A stretch of 64,000 bases of DNA from JACCQS01 sp963766765 (GCA_963766765.1 CAVYBR010000005.1:186001-250000); one strand, 5' to 3'. Shown: positions 1-9,857, counted from the stretch's first letter. Notes: a model not told the origin generated them from the sequence alone. Made by a program: numbers and translations.

Positions 1-156
1 GATGTGAGGTTCGCTACGCCGGCCGCACGATTTTTCACGTCCCGGTTCGGGGGGCGCCGTAAAGGTCTTGTGGCGATTAGCGGTAGGGGGTGTGCTGAGC
101 GCCGCTGACCAGTGCTCTGGCTGCGTCAGGTGTCTATACCGGAGGTCTCACAGGAA

Positions 157-363
157 ATGGTTGAACTCAAGAAAGGTGCCAGGATCACCGGGCAGCAGCG
201 CGAGGATCTGGCGGGGGACTTCGGAAAGCGATACGAAGCCGGCGAGAGTGTTCGCGCCCTAGCAGCGTCATCTGGGCGGTCATACGGTTTCGTGCATCGG
301 CTGCTCGTCGAGTCGGGTCACGTCATGCGGGCGCGCGGAGGTGCCAACCGGCGCAAGAACTGA
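157..363 (+). CDS. Small helix-turn-helix DNA-binding protein (Rv1473A-like)
   Basis: A 68-residue basic protein. After a short N-terminal segment it carries a helix-turn-helix of the type RYEAGESVRALAASSGRSYG followed by VHRLL, then a basic tail ending in RRKN. It probably binds DNA; its target is unknown. The ATG at 157 was chosen because GGAGG at 141-145 lies 11 bases upstream; an in-frame GTG at 112 would add 15 unconserved-looking residues. In mycobacteria a protein of this type sits between an ABC transporter gene and acn, and here the same neighbours (crotonase, ABC exporter, acn) lie close by, which supports the assignment by synteny. Confidence 0.8.
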   Translation: MVELKKGARITGQQREDLAGDFGKRYEAGESVRALAASSGRSYGFVHRLLVESGHVMRARGGANRRKN

Positions 364-428
364 CCTGCGCCGCCGACGGCGCCAACCGCCAGTGCTGGCG
401 TAGTCACGCAGCGCCATAGTCTGCGGCG

Positions 429-1205
429 ATGACAACAGAAGACTCAGTCGACGGCGGGGTCCAGCTGCGGGTAGACGGTCCGGTTGCCGCCGTCACGCTC
501 ACCAGCCCGGACCGGCTCAACAGCCAGACTCCTGAAACGTGGCGCTCGCTGGCTGCCATCGGAGCCAGTCTGGACCCGGACGTCCGGGTCGTTGTCGTCC
601 GCGGCGAAGGTCGGGCATTCTCGGCTGGGCTCGACCGAAGCCTGTTCACGGCAGACCCTGAAGTGGCGGGCGGGTTGGCGGCCATGGCCGCGGGATCCGA
701 CGAGGACATCGCTGAGCGCATCGCGGGATTCCAGGCAGGATTCTCCTGGCTCACGACGGGGCCGGCGATCTCCATCGCCGCGGTGCAGGGGCATGCCATC
801 GGCGCTGGATTCCAGCTCGCACTTGCCTGTGATCTGCGCATGCTCAGTGCCGACGCGATGCTTTGCATGGCCGAGACGTCCCTCGGGCTCGTCCCGGACC
901 TCACGGGCACGTCGCAGTTGGTGCGCGCCGTGGGCTATTCGCGCGCGCTGGAGATCTGTGCGACCGGACGACGGGTGGCCGCGAGCGAGGCAGCAGCGCT
1001 GGGCCTGGCCACTGCCGTCGTGGCGCCGGAGCAGCTCGCCGATGCCGTGGCGGATCTGGTCGCCGCTCTCCTGGCGGCCCCAGCCAGCTCCCTGGCAGCC
1101 ACCAAACAGTTGCTCCTCGGCGCAGCGGACCGGACGCGAGACGAGCAGTGTGCGGCCGAAAGATTGGCTCAGGTAGGCATGCTGCGGCAGTTCGGCTCAC
1201 GCTGA
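429..1205 (+). CDS. Enoyl-CoA hydratase/isomerase family protein (crotonase fold)
   Basis: 258 residues, the usual length for a single-domain crotonase. It has the oxyanion-hole segments FSAGLD (64-69) and GHAIGAGFQLALACD (121-135). When aligned by eye to rat mitochondrial enoyl-CoA hydratase, the position of Glu144 is Gln129 here, whereas the Glu164 equivalent is kept (Glu149 in AETSLGLVPD). It therefore may not be a standard hydratase; isomerase, hydrolase or another crotonase reaction is possible. The neighbouring HTH and ABC genes match the region around mycobacterial echA12. ATG start at 429. The substrate cannot be predicted. Confidence 0.85.
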   Translation: MTTEDSVDGGVQLRVDGPVAAVTLTSPDRLNSQTPETWRSLAAIGASLDPDVRVVVVRGEGRAFSAGLDRSLFTADPEVAGGLAAMAAGSDEDIAERIAGFQAGFSWLTTGPAISIAAVQGHAIGAGFQLALACDLRMLSADAMLCMAETSLGLVPDLTGTSQLVRAVGYSRALEICATGRRVAASEAAALGLATAVVAPEQLADAVADLVAALLAAPASSLAATKQLLLGAADRTRDEQCAAERLAQVGMLRQFGSR

Positions 1206-1268
1206 CCCACAACTGGCCAGGGAACATGCGTCGGAGGGTCGGTGTTGTATGCAGCCAGAGGTGAACAC

Positions 1269-3176
1269 ATGAGCAGCATGGGGAGTTTGGGGGGCGGTTC
1301 GTCCTGGCGGGCGATGCGCTCCTTCTCGAGCGACCCCGCGAACAGGGACAAGGACATTCCCGCAGGAACCTGGAAGCGGGTCCTCGGCTATGCCACGCCC
1401 TACCGGCGTGACCTGACCATCTTCATCGTCTTGGTTGTCCTGGCCTCGATCGCCGGGGTGGCCACGCCTGTGCTCGCCGGCGACATCGTCAACGTGATCT
1501 CCAGCGATTCCGGCACCACCGGTGCCGTGATCCGACTGGCCTCGATCATCGCCGGGCTCGCCGTTTTCGACGCGCTGATGTCGCTGGCCCAGCGCTGGTA
1601 CTCAGCGCGGATCGGCGAGGGCGTCATCTATGACCTCCGCACCCAGGTCTACGAACACGTCCAGCAGATGTCGATCGCGTTCTTCACGAGGGCCCAGACC
1701 GGGGCCCTGGTCAGCCGCCTGAATTCCGACGTGCTTGGGGCTCAGCGCGCCTTCACCTCGGTCCTGTCCGGAGTCATCTCCAACGTCGTCGGCCTGGTCC
1801 TCACCGTCGGGGTCATGCTGACGTTGTCTTGGCAGATCACGCTGATGTCGCTGATCCTGTTGCCGGTCTTCATCTTCCCGGCCCGCATCGTCGGTCGGCG
1901 GCTGCAGAGGATCACCCGCGAGAGCTATGACTTGAACGCATCGATGAACGCGACGATGACGGAGCGGTTCAACGTCGCCGGTGCGCTGCTGGTCGCGCTC
2001 TTCGGTCGGCCCCAGCAGGAAGCTGAATCGTTCCGGGGGCGGGCCGGTCGAGTTCGGGACATCGGAATCGTGTCAGCCATGTACGGCCGGATCTTCTTCG
2101 TCGCACTCACCTTGGTCGCATCCTTGGCCGCGGCGCTCGTCTACGGCGTCGGCGGCGTCCTTGCGGTGCAGGGGAGTCTGGATGCCGGCACGGTGGTGTC
2201 GCTCGCCTTGCTGCTGTCCCGGCTGTACGGCCCGTTGACCGCCCTGTCGAACATTCGGGTCGATGTCATGAGTGCGCTGGTCTCCTTCGACCGGGTTTTC
2301 GAGGTGCTGGATCTCGCACCCGGGATCACCGAGCGCCCCGATGCCGTCGATCTCCCAGTCGGCTCCCGGTCGCTGGAGTTCGACGACGTGCGCTTCACTT
2401 ATCCCAGCGGTGAGCAGGTCTCGCTCGCATCGTTGGAGGACATCGCAGTCGTCGACGCCAAAACGTCCACGCCGGTCTTGCACGGGGTCTCGTTCACCGC
2501 GTCACCCGGGGAGCTCATCGCTCTGGTCGGTCACTCCGGTGCGGGCAAAACCACCATTGCCAACCTGATCCCGCGCCTGTACGACGTGACGTCGGGCGCA
2601 GTTCTGGTCGGCGGGGTCGACATCCGCCGGGTCACGCTGAGCTCACTGCGTTCCCGAATCGGGATGGTCACCCAAGACGCGCACATGTTCCACGACACGA
2701 TCCGCGCGAACCTCGCCTACGCCCGGCCTGAGGCAACCGAAGCCGAGATGCGCACGGCCATCCGAGACGCGCAGCTGGAAAGCCTGCTGGAGACGCTGCC
2801 AGACGGGCTGGACACCGTGGTCGGTGATCGCGGGCACCGACTCTCCGGTGGGGAGAAGCAGCGCATGGCCATCGCCAGGCTGCTGCTCAAGGAACCCGAC
2901 ATCGTGATCCTCGACGAGGCCACAGCGCACCTTGACAGCGAGTCCGAGGCGGCTGTGCAACTCGCTCTGGAGTCCGCGCTCATCGGTCGCACCTCGCTGG
3001 TGATCGCGCACCGCCTGTCGACGATCCGACGCGCGGATCAGATCCTGGTCGTGGCAAACGGTCGCATCGTCGAGTCGGGGCGACACGACGAGCTGCTGGC
3101 CCGGGGTGCTCGGTACGCCGATCTCTATCGAACCCAGTTCGCCGCCCAGGAGCCCCGGCCGATCCCTGCTCGCTGA
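1269..3176 (+). CDS. ABC exporter half-transporter, fused membrane and ATPase domains
   Basis: About 635 residues in the MsbA/lipid-multidrug exporter arrangement. An N-terminal six-helix transmembrane domain occupies roughly residues 45-330. The nucleotide-binding domain has Walker A GHSGAGKT (near 420), signature LSGGEKQ (near 527), Walker B VILDEA (near 545) and the H-loop histidine in IAHRLS. It probably works as a homodimer, since no partner half-transporter is adjacent. The ATG at 1269 was preferred because AGAGGTG lies just upstream; an in-frame TTG at 1242 would add nine residues. The substrate is unknown. The gene lies between the crotonase and a convergent oxidase gene. Confidence 0.9.
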   Translation: MSSMGSLGGGSSWRAMRSFSSDPANRDKDIPAGTWKRVLGYATPYRRDLTIFIVLVVLASIAGVATPVLAGDIVNVISSDSGTTGAVIRLASIIAGLAVFDALMSLAQRWYSARIGEGVIYDLRTQVYEHVQQMSIAFFTRAQTGALVSRLNSDVLGAQRAFTSVLSGVISNVVGLVLTVGVMLTLSWQITLMSLILLPVFIFPARIVGRRLQRITRESYDLNASMNATMTERFNVAGALLVALFGRPQQEAESFRGRAGRVRDIGIVSAMYGRIFFVALTLVASLAAALVYGVGGVLAVQGSLDAGTVVSLALLLSRLYGPLTALSNIRVDVMSALVSFDRVFEVLDLAPGITERPDAVDLPVGSRSLEFDDVRFTYPSGEQVSLASLEDIAVVDAKTSTPVLHGVSFTASPGELIALVGHSGAGKTTIANLIPRLYDVTSGAVLVGGVDIRRVTLSSLRSRIGMVTQDAHMFHDTIRANLAYARPEATEAEMRTAIRDAQLESLLETLPDGLDTVVGDRGHRLSGGEKQRMAIARLLLKEPDIVILDEATAHLDSESEAAVQLALESALIGRTSLVIAHRLSTIRRADQILVVANGRIVESGRHDELLARGARYADLYRTQFAAQEPRPIPAR

Positions 3177-3191
3177 GTGCGGCGGGCGTCC

Positions 3192-4157
3192 TCACTCGGC
3201 CAGCAGGCCGACCACCTCGCCGGCGCAACCCCAGGACATGGTGACCCCCGCGCCGCCGTGGCCGTAGCAGGCAACTACCGGTCGGCCCGCCGGGTCCAGT
3301 TCGTCGCACCGCTCGAGGCGAACCTCTGTGCGGCCTGGTCGCAGCCCAACGGCGCGGGAGACGATCCGAGCGTCGTTGAGTTCGGGCACCAGCGCGCGGG
3401 CTCTGCCGAGAAGGACGGCTTCGGTTGTGGCGTCCGGCTGCATTGCGCTCTCGCCCACCTCGGCGGTGCCGCCACAGACCACGTCGTCGAAGCGCGGAAT
3501 CACGTAGCAGAACTGGTCCGGGTCATCCTCGTCGAGCAGCCAGTCAGTGAGCCCAGGATTGGACACGCGGACCACCTGCCCGCGGATCGGGGTCACCTCG
3601 CCATCGCCGATCAGCGTCCGGGCCCCCATCCCGACGGCCAGCACGACGGCATCGGCGGAGGGATCCGCCCCGCCGACGGAGGTGAGGGACTCCGTCGTGG
3701 TCCGCACGCCCACGTCAGCGCAACGCCCGGCAAGCCACCCCAGGTAACGGCTCATCACGATGATCGGCAGGTGGACACCCAAGCCGCCCACAAACGCGGG
3801 ATTGGCGGCCAGGTGCGGTGGCAGATCCGCCCGACCAAGAGCGCTGACGTTGGGCAGTCCCTGCGTCCACCAGAGGTCTTGTTCGGCCTCGCGATGCAAC
3901 TGGACGCCGTTGCGCACGGTCACGCCAGTGCCTGCGACCGCGGCCAACTGCTCGAACACGCCGAGGCTGGCCATCGACCATGCAAGAACCCGCTGTTGTG
4001 GATAGGCGCGGTAGGGGAACCACATCGCCGCGGCAACCGCAGAGACCGACTCAGTGCCCGGTTCTGCGGCAACGATGTGCACTGAGTGCCCAGCCTCGGT
4101 CAGACGGAGCGCACAGGTCAGTCCGATGACACCTGCACCGACCACACACACCCGCAA
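3192..4157 (-). CDS. D-amino-acid oxidase family FAD protein
   Basis: 321 residues. It begins with the dinucleotide-binding motif GAGVIG (residues 7-12) followed by a beta-alpha-beta fold, and near the C-terminus has YGHGGAGVTMSWG, close to the D-amino-acid oxidase signature. The central WFPYRAYPQ segment also fits this family. Predicted reaction: FAD-dependent oxidation of D-amino acids to 2-oxo acids, ammonia and hydrogen peroxide. The start is a TTG at 4157 with GGGGTGA about seven bases upstream; no better start was seen. It lies 20 bases downstream of the aconitase gene on the same strand and may be co-transcribed. It converges with the ABC exporter. Confidence 0.88.
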   Translation of the reverse strand: MRVCVVGAGVIGLTCALRLTEAGHSVHIVAAEPGTESVSAVAAAMWFPYRAYPQQRVLAWSMASLGVFEQLAAVAGTGVTVRNGVQLHREAEQDLWWTQGLPNVSALGRADLPPHLAANPAFVGGLGVHLPIIVMSRYLGWLAGRCADVGVRTTTESLTSVGGADPSADAVVLAVGMGARTLIGDGEVTPIRGQVVRVSNPGLTDWLLDEDDPDQFCYVIPRFDDVVCGGTAEVGESAMQPDATTEAVLLGRARALVPELNDARIVSRAVGLRPGRTEVRLERCDELDPAGRPVVACYGHGGAGVTMSWGCAGEVVGLLAE

Positions 4158-4177
4158 CCTGCAGTCACCCCAGATAG

Positions 4178-6994
4178 CTAGTGGGGGAGCAGGGAACGCA
4201 GGACGTACTGCATGATGCCGCCGTGCCGGTAGTAGTCCGCTTCGCCCGGCGTGTCGATGCGCACCCGGGCCTGGAACTCCTTGTCGCCGGCCCGCACCGT
4301 GACCGTCGTCGGTACCGGACCGTCGTTCATCGCGGTGATTCCGGAAACTGAGATCTCTTCGTCGCCCGCGAGACCCAGCGTCTGAGCCGACTCGCCCTCG
4401 GCGTACTGCAGCGGCAGTACCCCCATGCCGATGAGGTTGGACCGGTGGATCCGCTCGTAGGACTCGGCTATGACGGCCCGTACGCCGAGAAGCGCGGTCC
4501 CCTTTGCCGCCCAGTCACGCGAGGAGCCTGAGCCGTACTCCTTGCCGGCCAAGACGATCAGAGGGATTTCGGCTTCTGCATACGCGCGGGAGGCGGCATA
4601 GATGGTCTGCTGCTCGCCGGTGAGGTGATTGATCGTGTAGCCGCCTTCGACACCGGGGACGAGTTGGTTGCGCAGCCGGATGTTCGCGAACGTGCCACGG
4701 ATCATCACCTCGTGGTTGCCCCGCCGAGATCCGTACGAGTTGAAGTCCCGCTTGGCAATTCCGTGCTCGGTCAGGTAGACGCCGGCCGGTGAATCTGCCT
4801 GAATCGCGCCAGCAGGCGAGATGTGGTCAGTGGTGACCGAGTCGCCCAGAACTGCGAGAACTCGAGCGCCACTGACGTCGGTGACGTCCGAGGGCGTCGC
4901 CTCCATGCCGTCGAAGTACGGCGGACGCCTGACGTAGGTCGACTCTTCGTTCCACTCGAAGACATCGCCCTCGGGGGTCGGCAGCGACTTCCATCGCTCG
5001 TCGCCGGCGAAGACGTCGGCGTAGTCCCTGGTGTACATCTCCGCGCTCACCGACGCCTCGATCGTTGCCTGAATCTCCTGCGGGGAGGGCCAGATGTCGC
5101 GTAGGTGGACGTCGTTACCGTCCGGGTCCTGGCCCAGCGGCTCGGTGGTCAGATCGAGATCCATGGTCCCGGCGAGGGCGTAGGCGATGACGAGCGGAGG
5201 CGACGCCAGGTAGTTCAGCTTCACGTCGGGGTTGATCCGGCCCTCGAAGTTCCGGTTACCCGAGAGCACCGCCACGACGGCCAGATCGGCCTCGTTGACC
5301 GCCGCCGACACCGGCTCGGGCAGCGGTCCTGAATTGCCGATGCAGGTCGTACATCCGTAGCCGACCAGGTGAAAGCCGAGCTTCTCCAGGTACGGAATCA
5401 ACTCGGCTTTGTCGTAGTAGTCCATGACGACCTTGGAGCCGGGCGCGAGTGAGGTCTTGACCCACGGCTTCGTGCTCAGCCCCCGCTCAACCGCCTTCTT
5501 GGCCAGCAGGGCGGCGCCGAGCATGACCGACGGGTTCGAGGTGTTGGTGCACGACGTAATGGAGGCGATGACGACATGACCATGGTCGACAGACGTCTGG
5601 GTTCCGTCCTCCATCGTGACCGGCACGGACTGCCGGACCCGCTCTGAACCGTTGGACCTGTCGGGCGCGCCTTGTGGGGTCCCGTCCTCCCCATTCCCTC
5701 CGTCGACTGAGGGTGGGTCACTGGCCGGGAAGGATTCCGCGCTTGCCTGATCCACTGTGGAGTGACTCTCGCGGCGACTCTCGGAGTCGGCGTCGTCGTG
5801 GACATAATCGGGCAGTGCTTCGCGGAACGACGCTTTGGCGTCGGAGAGCGCGACCCGGTCCTGCGGACGCTTCGGGCCGGCGATTGACGGCACGATGGCG
5901 CCGAGATCGAGTTCCAGATATTCGGAGTAGGCGGCTTCGCGAGTGGGATCGTGCCAGAGTCCCTGCTCCTTGCAGTAGGCCTCGACCAGGGCGCGGTGTT
6001 GCGCGGACCGGCCGGTGAGTTCGAGGTATCGCACGGTCTCGGCGTCGATCGGGAACATTGCTGCGGTCGAGCCGAATTCGGGGCTCATATTGCCGATCGT
6101 GGCGCGGTTGGCCAGCGGCACGGCCGCCACGCCGTCGCCGTAGAACTCCACGAACTTGCCCACCACTCCGTGTGCGCGCAGCATCTCGGTGATGGTGAGC
6201 ACGAGGTCGGTCGCGGTGGCGCCGTCTGGCATGGAGCCGGTGAGTTTGAAACCGACGACGCGCGGGATGAGCATCGAGATCGGTTGGCCCAGCATTGCCG
6301 CCTCAGCTTCGATGCCGCCGACGCCCCAGCCGAGGACCCCCAGACCGTTGACCATCGTGGTGTGGGAGTCAGTGCCCACACACGTGTCCGGATAGGCGGT
6401 GTTGCCGTCCGCGTCCGCCCCGGTGAAGACGACGCGGGCCAAGTGCTCGATGTTGACCTGATGCACGATTCCCGTGCCGGGCGGGACGACGCGGAACTGC
6501 TCGAATGCCGTCTGCCCCCAGCGCAGGAACTGGTAGCGCTCCTCGTTGCGCTCGTACTCGAAGGCAACGTTGCGCTCGAAGGCGTCGCTGCGGGCGAACA
6601 CATCGGCGATCACGGAGTGATCGATCACGAGTTCGGCGGGGGCAAGTGGATTGATCCTGGCCGGGTCGCCGCCGAGAGTGACCATCGCCTCACGCATCGT
6701 GGCGAGGTCGACGACGCATGGAACTCCGGTGAAGTCCTGCATGATCACTCGCGCCGGAGTGAATTGGATCTCCTGATCCGGCTGCGCCTGTGGATCCCAC
6801 GAGGCGAGCGCGCCGATGTGGTCAGCTGTGATGTTGGCGCCGTCCTCGGTCCGCAGCAAGTTCTCGAGCAGCACCTTCAGGCTGTACGGAAGCTTCTCCG
6901 CGCCGGCCACCGCGTCCAACCGGTAGAGCTGGTACGAGTCATCGCCGACCGTCAACCTGCTCGACGAACCCAGGCTGTTCTTGCTCGAACCCAC
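4178..6994 (-). CDS. acnA: Aconitate hydratase A
   Basis: 938 residues, slightly longer than the typical 900-residue AcnA/IRP type. It interconverts citrate and isocitrate in the TCA cycle using a [4Fe-4S] cluster. Cluster ligands are visible in SCTNTSNPS (near residue 480) and GCTTCIGNSG (near 548). The C-terminal swivel domain carries GDSVTTDHISPAG and YGSGSSRDWAAKG. A low-complexity acidic insert of about 70 residues (roughly 395-465) precedes the first cysteine and includes SFPASDPPS. The start is a GTG at 6994. The gene is divergent from the PAP2 gene and lies in the same relative place as acn in mycobacteria. Confidence 0.97.
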   Translation of the reverse strand: MGSSKNSLGSSSRLTVGDDSYQLYRLDAVAGAEKLPYSLKVLLENLLRTEDGANITADHIGALASWDPQAQPDQEIQFTPARVIMQDFTGVPCVVDLATMREAMVTLGGDPARINPLAPAELVIDHSVIADVFARSDAFERNVAFEYERNEERYQFLRWGQTAFEQFRVVPPGTGIVHQVNIEHLARVVFTGADADGNTAYPDTCVGTDSHTTMVNGLGVLGWGVGGIEAEAAMLGQPISMLIPRVVGFKLTGSMPDGATATDLVLTITEMLRAHGVVGKFVEFYGDGVAAVPLANRATIGNMSPEFGSTAAMFPIDAETVRYLELTGRSAQHRALVEAYCKEQGLWHDPTREAAYSEYLELDLGAIVPSIAGPKRPQDRVALSDAKASFREALPDYVHDDADSESRRESHSTVDQASAESFPASDPPSVDGGNGEDGTPQGAPDRSNGSERVRQSVPVTMEDGTQTSVDHGHVVIASITSCTNTSNPSVMLGAALLAKKAVERGLSTKPWVKTSLAPGSKVVMDYYDKAELIPYLEKLGFHLVGYGCTTCIGNSGPLPEPVSAAVNEADLAVVAVLSGNRNFEGRINPDVKLNYLASPPLVIAYALAGTMDLDLTTEPLGQDPDGNDVHLRDIWPSPQEIQATIEASVSAEMYTRDYADVFAGDERWKSLPTPEGDVFEWNEESTYVRRPPYFDGMEATPSDVTDVSGARVLAVLGDSVTTDHISPAGAIQADSPAGVYLTEHGIAKRDFNSYGSRRGNHEVMIRGTFANIRLRNQLVPGVEGGYTINHLTGEQQTIYAASRAYAEAEIPLIVLAGKEYGSGSSRDWAAKGTALLGVRAVIAESYERIHRSNLIGMGVLPLQYAEGESAQTLGLAGDEEISVSGITAMNDGPVPTTVTVRAGDKEFQARVRIDTPGEADYYRHGGIMQYVLRSLLPH

Positions 6995-7129
6995 AGGTCA
7001 CGGCCTCTCACTCGTTGTCGTCCCCGATCGGTTCCCATCCTCCCGTATCGGCGGGTATCTGGCTGCGTGAGGTTGCTCATCCCCGGCATGTTCGACACGC
7101 GCTGTGCCCGCGTCGCCTAAGGTGCGCCC

Positions 7130-8248
7130 ATGTCCGCGGATGTTTCGACTGAAGTACAGGTCGCGCAACCGCTGACGCTCCCGAGCAGCGGGCTCCTCGA
7201 CCTCCGCCCAGCGGCGCCACTCGGAGCAGGTTCTCAGCTCCGCGTCGAGCCCCTTGAGCCGGTCGGTTCCCGGGGTCTGGACTGGCGTTGGATCAGGCGC
7301 GGGCTGGCCGCCGTATACGGCGTCGTACTCACTGTCTTCGTGCTCACCGAGGGGATCCCGACCGAGCGTCTGGCGCTCTTCGCGTGGCTCCTCACAGGAC
7401 TGTCGATCGCCTGCGTCGGTCGCGGCTGGCGCTCGCCGCTGCGCCTGATCGCGGACTGGCTGCCCTTCATCGGAATCCTCGTCCTCTACGACCTGACCCG
7501 CGGACTTGCAGACACGCTGGGCATGCCGTTGCACATGGCAGATCTGGCCGCGTTGGAGTCCTGGATGTTCGGGGGAACCCTCCCGACGGTGTGGTTACAG
7601 GATCACCTGTATCCGTTCGGCGAGTGGAGCAAGGGCGGCGGGGACGGTGCCTGGTGGCACGTGCTGGTCACGGCGGTCTACGTCTCCCATTTCCTCGTCA
7701 CCCCGATCATCGCCGCGATCCTCTGGCTGCGGAATCGGCGGCGCTGGATGAGCTTCACCGCTCATGTCGTCGGAATAGCACTGCTCGGAGTGACGACCTA
7801 CATCCTGGTTCCCGCCGCGCCCCCCTGGTACGCCGCGGCCAACGGTGTTATCCCGCCGGTCGACCGGCTTTCCGGCCTGGGCTGGGATGTGGTCGGGCTG
7901 CACAGTGCAGGCTCGCTGTTCGATCAAGGCCAGGCCAAGGTCAATCTCGTCGCGGCGATTCCCTCATTGCACACCGCGTACGCGGTGCTGGTGCTGCTGT
8001 TCTTCTGGCCGGTGCTGAGCTGGGTGTGGCGAGTTGTGCTGACCTTGTATCCGCTGCTGATGGGTATTGCCCTCGTGTACTCGGGTGAGCATTACGTGGT
8101 GGACGTGCTGCTGGGCTGGGTGTGCGCCGGTCTCGTATGCCTGAGTGTCACGGTCATCACCCGGGTCTGGCGCCGCTGGCGGCAATCGCCCAGTCCTGAG
8201 CTCTCTGTCACGCAACCGGATCTCGTCGGAGCGAGATCCGGCGACTAG
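7130..8248 (+). CDS. PAP2-superfamily integral membrane phosphatase/phosphotransferase
   Basis: 372 residues with about six to eight hydrophobic segments after a roughly 60-residue soluble N-terminus. The C-terminal half has PAP2-type active-site motifs, IPSLHTAYA (near 276) and YSGEHYVVDVLLG (near 317), which carry the catalytic histidines and aspartate. VPAAPPWY, just before them, is typical of the Aur1/inositol-phosphoceramide-synthase-like PAP2_3 branch. It probably acts on a lipid phosphate or transfers a phospho-head group in the membrane. ATG start at 7130. The next gene, an acyl-CoA ligase, begins nine bases downstream, so the two are likely one operon and lipid related. Confidence 0.85.
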   Translation: MSADVSTEVQVAQPLTLPSSGLLDLRPAAPLGAGSQLRVEPLEPVGSRGLDWRWIRRGLAAVYGVVLTVFVLTEGIPTERLALFAWLLTGLSIACVGRGWRSPLRLIADWLPFIGILVLYDLTRGLADTLGMPLHMADLAALESWMFGGTLPTVWLQDHLYPFGEWSKGGGDGAWWHVLVTAVYVSHFLVTPIIAAILWLRNRRRWMSFTAHVVGIALLGVTTYILVPAAPPWYAAANGVIPPVDRLSGLGWDVVGLHSAGSLFDQGQAKVNLVAAIPSLHTAYAVLVLLFFWPVLSWVWRVVLTLYPLLMGIALVYSGEHYVVDVLLGWVCAGLVCLSVTVITRVWRRWRQSPSPELSVTQPDLVGARSGD

Positions 8249-8257
8249 CGTGACCGT

Positions 8258-9796
8258 ATGCGCGTACCACTCTTAGTCAACGATTTTCTCGATCGGGCTG
8301 AACTGGTCTACGGCGACCGTATCGGCGTCGTGGACGAGCCCGACCAGCCAGCCAAGTCGTTGGGTTCCCTGACCTATCGGGAAATGGGCAGGCGGGCCCG
8401 AGCGATCCAGGCCGGTCTGGACGAACTCGGCATCGGCGTGGGCGAGCGGGTGGGCATCGTCAGCCACAACTCGGCGCGGCTGCTCGAACTCCTGTACGCC
8501 GTTCCGGCCTCGGGCCGCATTCTTGTCCCGATCAACTTCCGGCTGCAGGCCGAGGAAGTGGCCTACATCGCCGAGCACAGTGGCGCCAAGGTGCTGCTCG
8601 TGGACCCCGAGCTGGACAAGTCGCTGTCGTCGATCACCGCCGAGCACAAGTTCCTGCTCGGCGAGGAGAGCGACGACGCCCTGCTGCGGTTCGACACCGA
8701 ACCGCGACCCTGGTCCGAGCCTGACGAAGACGCAACCGCAACGCTGAACTACACCAGCGGCACCACCGCCCGGCCGAAGGGCGTGCAGTTGACCCACCGC
8801 GGCATCTGGATCAACGCGGTCACCTTTGGCATGCACATGCAGATGTCAGATCGCGACGTGTATCTGCACACCCTCCCGCAGTTCCACTGCGACGGATGGG
8901 GTCTGCTCTATTCAGCGGCCGGCGTGGGCGCCACGAACGTAATCATCCGAAAGATCGACGGCGCCGAGATCCTCCGCCGGGTCGATCAGCACGGCGTGAC
9001 CTTCGCCGCGGGCGCTCCGGCGGTGTGGAACATGACCCTGGACGCCGCCGCACAACTCGACGGACCGATCCCCGGACACGGCACAACCCGGATCGTCGTC
9101 GCAGGTGCACCCCCGCCGTCGCGCACGATCGCGCGGGTCGAGAAGGAACTGGGCTGGGAGTTCAACCAGATCTACGGGCTCACAGAGACCACGCCGCTGG
9201 TCACGGTGAACCGCGCCCGGGCGGAATACGACGAGCTTCCGGCCGAGGAAAAGGCCACACTCCTGTCCCGAGCCGGCGCGCCGGCCCTGGGTACGCGGAT
9301 CCGGACCGCCGAATCGGGCGAGGTCCTGGTCAGGGGCAACGTCGTCATGGGTGGGTACTGGGACAATCCCGAGGCGACAGCTGACGCGATCCAGGACGGC
9401 TGGTTCCACACCGGAGACGGCGGAAGCATCGACGAGAACGGCTATCTCACGATCTCCGATCGTAAGAAGGACGTGATCATCACCGGCGGGGAGAACGTGT
9501 CCTCGATCGAGGTGGAGGATGCGGTGTTCAGCCATCCGGCCGTCGCCGAGGTCGCCGTTATCGGAGTGCCCGACGAGAAATGGGGCGAGAAGGTGACCGC
9601 CCTCATCGTGCTGGCGGAGGGGGAGTCGGCGACCGAGGACGAGATCATCAGTCACGTGCGTTCGAAGCTGGCCGGCTACAAGACGCCGAAGGCAGTGGAG
9701 TTTCGCGAGGAGATCCCCCGGACGGCAACCGGCAAGATCCAGAAGTTCAAACTCCGTGAGGAATTCTGGAAGGACCGCGAGCGTCAGATCAACTGA
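8258..9796 (+). CDS. Acyl-CoA synthetase / AMP-dependent fatty-acid ligase
   Basis: 512 residues, full length for an ANL-superfamily acyl-CoA ligase. It has the P-loop YTSGTTARPKG (near 164), the adenylate motif GWFHTGD (near 382), the hinge KKDVIITGGEN (near 403) and the C-terminal catalytic lysine motif RTATGKIQK (near 489). It activates a carboxylic acid, probably a fatty acid, to its CoA thioester through an acyl-AMP. It resembles the FadD13-like group, but chain length cannot be judged from sequence. ATG start at 8258, nine bases after the PAP2 gene; a strong hairpin follows the stop. Confidence 0.92.
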   Translation: MRVPLLVNDFLDRAELVYGDRIGVVDEPDQPAKSLGSLTYREMGRRARAIQAGLDELGIGVGERVGIVSHNSARLLELLYAVPASGRILVPINFRLQAEEVAYIAEHSGAKVLLVDPELDKSLSSITAEHKFLLGEESDDALLRFDTEPRPWSEPDEDATATLNYTSGTTARPKGVQLTHRGIWINAVTFGMHMQMSDRDVYLHTLPQFHCDGWGLLYSAAGVGATNVIIRKIDGAEILRRVDQHGVTFAAGAPAVWNMTLDAAAQLDGPIPGHGTTRIVVAGAPPPSRTIARVEKELGWEFNQIYGLTETTPLVTVNRARAEYDELPAEEKATLLSRAGAPALGTRIRTAESGEVLVRGNVVMGGYWDNPEATADAIQDGWFHTGDGGSIDENGYLTISDRKKDVIITGGENVSSIEVEDAVFSHPAVAEVAVIGVPDEKWGEKVTALIVLAEGESATEDEIISHVRSKLAGYKTPKAVEFREEIPRTATGKIQKFKLREEFWKDRERQIN

Positions 9797-9857
9797 CGAC
9801 AAGGCCGGTCTGCGGCAGGATCCGCGACGCACGGCGGCGAGTTCGAGACAAGTAAAA

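Noticed and set aside
5951..7120. A 389-codon plus-strand open frame opposite aconitase
   Set aside because: Low-complexity antisense translation, no motif, and acn is certain on the other strand.
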